64,000 nt of DNA from Oscillospiraceae bacterium (GTDB taxonomy: Bacteria; Bacillota; Clostridia; Oscillospirales; Ruminococcaceae), in assembly GCA_009784625.1 (NCBI GenBank), contig WRBI01000003.1, positions 42,070-106,069 on the forward strand, given 5' to 3'. This document shows, in pieces, positions 60,663 to 64,000 of the stretch. Made by a program: the position numbers and the translations under genes. The first letter of the stretch is position 1, and the number at the start of each line of letters is the position of its first letter. The notes beneath the pieces were generated by a model. That model saw only the letters and a list, made by a program, of their open reading frames with translations, did no database searches and was not told where the DNA came from.

Positions 60663-60821
60663 TTAGTCATCCTTCGTTTGGGGTGGTGTTAGCAGGTGAA
60701 TCTCCGAGTCTGGTGCGGATATATGCATTTCTTCTGTGTCCTGCTGTGCTTTTTGTAATAGGGAGATGGCATCGGTCTGGGCGTTGAATAGGCGGTAGTA
60801 CATTTTTGCGTAATCTGGCAT
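60663..60821 (-). CDS. Tiny protein, 52 residues
   Basis: It opens MPDYAKMYYRLFNAQTDAIS, then LLQKAQQDTEEM and a Ser/Pro tail. The ribosome site AAGGGGATCATC is shared with the gene at 59707. Similar short proteins are, to my knowledge, found on clostridial integrative elements without assigned function. Confidence 0.65.
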   Translation of the reverse strand: MPDYAKMYYRLFNAQTDAISLLQKAQQDTEEMHISAPDSEIHLLTPPQTKDD

Positions 60822-60842
60822 GATGATCCCCTTTCTTGGCAT

Positions 60843-60874
60843 AAAAATACCACCTAGCGGTTAGGCTAGGTGGT
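60843..60874 (-). terminator. Terminator of hicAB
   Basis: A 10-bp perfect stem ACCACCTAGC/GCTAGGTGGT with a 6-nt loop and a T-run on the minus strand, 20 nt after hicB. Confidence 0.8.
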
Positions 60875-60893
60875 GATGTTTCAAGCGTACTTG

Positions 60894-61229
60894 TCAGTGT
60901 GAAATTCGGTCAACAATTGCTTCTTCAACAAGTGAGTTAAGCGTTTTGCCGTGAGCGCTTGCGTATAGAGTTGCCTTTCGATGCACTTCCGGACGAATGC
61001 GGACATTGAATGAGCCTTTATAGGGTTTCTCTGGTGACTTGCCGTTGCGCTCGCACATAAGCAAGTAATCCTCTACAGCTTCATGAAACGCTTGTTTGAG
61101 TTCAACCGTACTTGTGCCCTCGAAAGTTACAAGATCGTTCACACCAACAATCTTACCGAAGAAGCAATCATCCTCGGATGAGTATTCGACACTACCTAAA
61201 TAATCCTTATACTTTAACGCGTTGCTCAT
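60894..61229 (-). CDS. hicB: HicB-family antitoxin
   Basis: 111 residues. The N-terminal HicB fold (YLGSVEYSSEDDCFFGKIVG, about 8-27; EAVEDYLLMCERNGK) neutralises the toxin. A C-terminal ribbon-helix-helix (FNVRIRPEVHRKATLYAS then LNSLVEEAI) binds DNA and represses the operon. ATGA overlap with hicA, which precedes it. Likely stabilises the element by post-segregational killing. Confidence 0.87.
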   Translation of the reverse strand: MSNALKYKDYLGSVEYSSEDDCFFGKIVGVNDLVTFEGTSTVELKQAFHEAVEDYLLMCERNGKSPEKPYKGSFNVRIRPEVHRKATLYASAHGKTLNSLVEEAIVDRISH

Positions 61230-61486
61230 TTCAAATACCCTTCCTTTCTCAGCTCATAAACGACTGTGCGTACTACATAAGCCTTTAGGACGGAATCGGG
61301 ATGTGGTTTATGTATACGGATGGCATGACCTGTCTTTTCGTTGATAAACCTAACAGCAGAGCCACTTGTCTTACCTACGTTATCCTCTTTGTACGAGAAA
61401 TATAACAGCAGGGCTATAAGCTCTTGATAGCTAAAGTCCTTCGGCTTACTCAATAAGCGCTGGGCAAGCTTGTCTTTTTTACTCAT
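61226..61486 (-). CDS. hicA: HicA-family toxin-like protein
   Basis: 86 residues. The HicA-type segment NVGKTSGSAVRFINEKTGHA then RIHKPHPDSVLKAYVVR matches the mRNA-interferase family. The usual catalytic His after the Gly-Ser turn is not obvious here (Ala-Val follows), so activity is uncertain. First gene of the pair, coupled to hicB. Confidence 0.78.
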   Translation of the reverse strand: MSKKDKLAQRLLSKPKDFSYQELIALLLYFSYKEDNVGKTSGSAVRFINEKTGHAIRIHKPHPDSVLKAYVVRTVVYELRKEGYLK

Positions 61487-61655
61487 TTTATCACCACGTT
61501 TATTATATCAAATCGAGCGACAAATTGCAACTGATATTTAGTGCAATGGGAATGATCGGAGTGATTTTGCACCTTGCGCTAATGGCATTCATAATGTATG
61601 CTGAGCAATCGTTGCAAGCAGGTATCGTTCCTGTGAGGATTCTATAGGCACCGGT

Positions 61656-61685
61656 CCACCGGCACCATCATATCCTCACGGATAT
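61656..61685. repeat. att-type direct repeat, right copy
   Basis: Identical to 52811-52840. The bases just before it (CACCGGT) only partly resemble the tRNA T-arm, so the tRNA is not rebuilt here. Confidence 0.75.
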
Positions 61686-61688
61686 AGT

Positions 61689-61723
61689 AAAAGGCTGATT
61701 ATCATGCGGATAATCAGCCTTTT
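61689..61723. terminator. Hairpin after recombinase 2
   Basis: Same 13-bp stem as at 52844, one loop base different. Confidence 0.75.
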
Positions 61724-61748
61724 ATGTTAGATTTCGGTTGGATGCATC

Positions 61749-63311
61749 TTATGCTGTAGTGCGCTCTTTTAGCTGTCTGCGGCTGGTATTTACGTCGAAG
61801 GTATAACTGTCCAGCGAGTGGCTCGAACCCTCCAGAAACGCCACTTTTAGCGTTAGCTTTACATGGGTCTGGAATACTTCGGCTTTCTCGACATACGAGT
61901 CAATGAACGCTTTGATCTGTGGGATATCCCGCCGCTTGACGAACTCTCTAAATGAGCCGAGATAGCTTTTTACCATATCCTCAGTGATTGCTGGGCTGGT
62001 AAGCGCTTTGTTGGAATATTTGATCTGGGCGCTAATGTGGGTGATCTCCTGCTCTATAGCCGTTAGACGCTCTGTAAACGTATCCTGTAGCCCTGTCTTG
62101 GCGATTGCATCAATGATGTTGGCCTTCTCCTGATCCAACTCTGTTTGCCTTGATTTCAGCCGTTCACTCTGGTTTATAGCATCAGCGTTGGTGGCATTGA
62201 GGTAAGCATTAAGCTGTTGGGTCAGAATCGGTATTACATCATCACGGAAAAAGTGTTGTTCAAGCTGGGTAAGGACGAAGCTTTCAAGTGAATCCCGTTT
62301 GATCTCCCGGTTGGCACAAAGAGCCTTGTTCTGCCTGTTAGAGCATCTATATGTAATCAAAATATCCCGATCTCTGGCTGGTCTGCGAGAGTTCCCACAC
62401 AATGCAGCCCCACATTCGCCACAGACAACCAGCCCGGACAAAAGGTATAGCTGTTTAGCCTTAGCCGCACCAGATAACCTTCTTTGTCGATCCATCCGAT
62501 CATTGACCCGATCCCATAGCTCTGTGCTAACAATGGCCGGTATTCCACCTTCTACACGAATGATTTGATCGTCCGGCTTACTTTTACCTGTACGAGAACC
62601 ATCTCTACGGCGCTTCTGGGCGCGGTTATAGGTGTATGTACCCTTATATTTGGGGTTTCTGAACAGATCATGCAACGAGTTTTTCCCGAAATTCTTACCC
62701 AGCTTAGTTTTATGCCCTAGGGCACGTAGCTGGTAGATGATCGGTAAGTAGCCGTAGCCCTCGGCGTACATTTGAAAGGCCAGCCGGACAGCCTCGGCTT
62801 CCCGCTCATTGATAACATATTGCTTGTCAATAAGATTATAACCCAATGCTGGGGTACCGCCTGTAGTCATGCACTTGTAAGCGTTTTCTTTTAACCCTTT
62901 CATTGTCTCAGCGGCTAGATTGTTAGAGTAAAAAGCGTTTATCGCTGTAATAATTGAGCGCATTAGAATACCGGTTGGGCTGTCGTCCAGGGCTTCCATC
63001 ACGGATACTAACTTAACCCCATGATCCTTGAGAATGTCCTCATATTTATAGCTGTCAGCAACATCTCTTGAGAATCTGTCCAGTTTATGCACCAGAACCG
63101 CTTGCACTTCACCGGCTTTAATATCCGCCATCATCTGCATGAACGCTGGACGATTGGCAGTCTTTCCGGTCAGGGCTTTATCTTCATAAAACTTTATGAT
63201 CTGGTAGCCCTTTTCGGAAGCGTAATATCGGATAGCCCTCTTTTGGGCTTCAATGCTTTCCTCTCGTTGATTATTGCTGGAATAGCGGCAGTAGCCATAT
63301 GCTGGTGTCAT
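61749..63311 (-). CDS. Large serine recombinase 2
   Basis: 520 residues from the ATG at 63311 (GGAGGG upstream). Same architecture as recombinase 1: nucleophile Ser in YGYCRYSSNNQ, VHKLDRFSRDVAD, zinc ribbon CGECGAALCGNSRR, coiled coil. The two differ most in the N-terminal domain and coiled coil and least in the ribbon and the preceding DNA-binding part, consistent with a shared tRNA-Leu target. Probably the integrase of element 2. Confidence 0.92.
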   Translation of the reverse strand: MTPAYGYCRYSSNNQREESIEAQKRAIRYYASEKGYQIIKFYEDKALTGKTANRPAFMQMMADIKAGEVQAVLVHKLDRFSRDVADSYKYEDILKDHGVKLVSVMEALDDSPTGILMRSIITAINAFYSNNLAAETMKGLKENAYKCMTTGGTPALGYNLIDKQYVINEREAEAVRLAFQMYAEGYGYLPIIYQLRALGHKTKLGKNFGKNSLHDLFRNPKYKGTYTYNRAQKRRRDGSRTGKSKPDDQIIRVEGGIPAIVSTELWDRVNDRMDRQRRLSGAAKAKQLYLLSGLVVCGECGAALCGNSRRPARDRDILITYRCSNRQNKALCANREIKRDSLESFVLTQLEQHFFRDDVIPILTQQLNAYLNATNADAINQSERLKSRQTELDQEKANIIDAIAKTGLQDTFTERLTAIEQEITHISAQIKYSNKALTSPAITEDMVKSYLGSFREFVKRRDIPQIKAFIDSYVEKAEVFQTHVKLTLKVAFLEGSSHSLDSYTFDVNTSRRQLKERTTA

Positions 63312-63494
63312 TGTGTTTGCCCTCCGTATCATCAAAATTGTTACAATTATTATTTATTTGACGTCACAATAATAATATATATTCAATTGTAATTTATTTT
63401 CGATTTTAGATATAATCCCGAAATATTTGGCAGTATTATCCATAGCTTTCACATGGCCCTTTCGGGGGCCATGTGAAAATATGTAGTGTGGGTG

Positions 63495-63761
63495 TTACCG
63501 CTTCTTTTTCAATAGTCGTCTGGTTACTGGTGTGTAAGAGTGTTGTAGCATTTCATCATGCTGCATCAGCTCCTCGCTAACTTTGCGTAGCAAATCCCTC
63601 TTTAATGCCTTTTCGGGGTAATCCAAAATGATGATCTCATGTTCTTCGACTTCAACCCTACACTCTGGAAAGTAGAGATGGAAGCAGTATATGATAATAT
63701 CTTCATACGGTCTCAAATCCACATTCTTGCTATTTTTGAACAATTCATAACGTATATTCAT
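63495..63761 (-). CDS. Small element protein, unknown
   Basis: 88 residues from the ATG at 63761 (AAAGGAGA 9 nt upstream). MNIRYELFKNSKNVDLRPYE opening, then an acidic strand VEVEEHEIIILDYP and a basic C terminus LLKKKR. No family recognised; part of element 2. Confidence 0.5.
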   Translation of the reverse strand: MNIRYELFKNSKNVDLRPYEDIIIYCFHLYFPECRVEVEEHEIIILDYPEKALKRDLLRKVSEELMQHDEMLQHSYTPVTRRLLKKKR

Positions 63762-63795
63762 GTTGGTCGAATCTCCTTTTATATTAGTAGCAGCC

Positions 63796-64000
63796 CCCAC
63801 ACTTGCCCCTTTGTAGGGGCAGTGCGGGGTATTGCAGTGACTACGGTGAGAGCGGCGCGGACTGCAAGAACGGCATGAGTGTTAGTATTCACACTATGTA
63901 CAGGATCAAAAAGCGAGAAAAGTGAGAGTAAGAAGTGGTGTTGAAAAGCTGAGGGCAGAGGAGCAGGGAATAAAAAGCACGCAAAAACCTGGGGATGGAA
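63796..64000. other. Right edge, hairpin and no recognised gene
   Basis: A GC-rich hairpin (63795-63830; TTGCCCC pairs with GGGGCAG) stands before the 88-residue gene. No defensible gene lies beyond it. Confidence 0.35.

Larger units (their letters stand above)
52811..61655. mobile_element. Integrated element 1 at tRNA-Leu, serine-recombinase type
   Basis: About 8.85 kb between the tRNA-Leu 3' end and a second copy of the same 30 bp. Contents are a large serine recombinase at the tRNA-proximal end, a DUF927 ATPase, a secreted protein, an XRE regulator, small genes, DUF1643 and HicAB, nearly all on the minus strand. AT-richer than the flanks. No relaxase or conjugation genes are visible, so it is probably a mobilisable or satellite island. 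Confidence 0.75.
61656..64000. mobile_element. Integrated element 2 (left end only), in tandem with element 1
   Basis: It begins with the same 30-bp repeat, the same terminator hairpin and a homologous serine recombinase in the same orientation as element 1. The right end is outside the window. It represents a second insertion at the displaced tRNA-Leu 3' end. Confidence 0.7.

Noticed and set aside
63639..63878. Plus-strand frame at the right edge
   Set aside because: Mostly antisense to the 88-residue gene and through a hairpin; the composition is not protein-like.

Overview
The window reads as the chromosome of a motile, Gram-positive, anaerobic member of the Bacillota, most likely class Clostridia. 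The signs are strong GGAGG-type ribosome binding sites, many GTG and TTG starts, an Agr peptide quorum-sensing locus, lipoproteins with a class B sortase, TRAP and BMP-type uptake systems, and clostridial mobile-element genes. Base composition is moderately GC-rich in the core and visibly AT-richer in the accessory parts. No finer placement is possible from the sequence alone.

Layout. 1-3.5 kb: sugar kinase and ROK regulator genes around a divergent promoter, next to the start of a solute-binding lipoprotein. 3.6-7.8 kb: an Agr-type quorum-sensing locus in the order response regulator, histidine kinase, pheromone precursor, decayed second precursor, processing protease, with two LytTR-type promoter boxes. 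7.8-11.5 kb: a very long flagellin gene, a repeat-rich leader, three palindromic 28-bp sites, a small tyrosine recombinase and a sigma-28 promoter pointing at the flagellin; together these look like a phase-variation switch. 11.7-17.9 kb: an alpha-2-macroglobulin-like protein with a transglutaminase-like lipoprotein. 18-26.7 kb: two oxidoreductases, RlmB flanked by palindromic repeat elements, a catalytically dead P-type ATPase relative, and a chemoreceptor. 27.3-32.7 kb: a nucleoside deaminase with a complete BMP-type nucleoside ABC transporter. 32.8-35.2 kb: tRNA-Leu, an ECF S component and a lipoprotein sortase. 35.2-42.9 kb: a TRAP transporter with two non-canonical M24 proteins, a ketopantoate-reductase-like enzyme and a divergent Crp/Fnr regulator. 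43-49.1 kb: a WYL regulator with its apparent operators and targets, decayed genes, an acyltransferase and another Crp-like regulator. 49.2-52.6 kb: tRNA-Leu and housekeeping genes (Fe-S protein, RpiB, EcsC, RNase HI, GNAT).

52.7 kb to the end: a third tRNA-Leu carries two large-serine-recombinase elements in tandem. The first (about 8.85 kb) is complete in the window and bounded by a 30-bp direct repeat. It carries a DUF927 ATPase, a secreted surface protein, an XRE regulator, two tiny genes, a DUF1643 protein, HicAB and three conserved G-rich intergenic motifs. The second starts at the repeat copy and runs off the right edge.

The strongest leads are the flagellin switch, where a recombination site doubles as a transcription terminator between a sigma-28 promoter and the flagellin gene; the Agr locus, with response-regulator boxes inside coding DNA and a duplicated, frameshifted pheromone gene; the tandem tRNA-Leu elements with repeated quadruplex motifs; the TRAP/M24 cluster; and the dead P-type ATPase.
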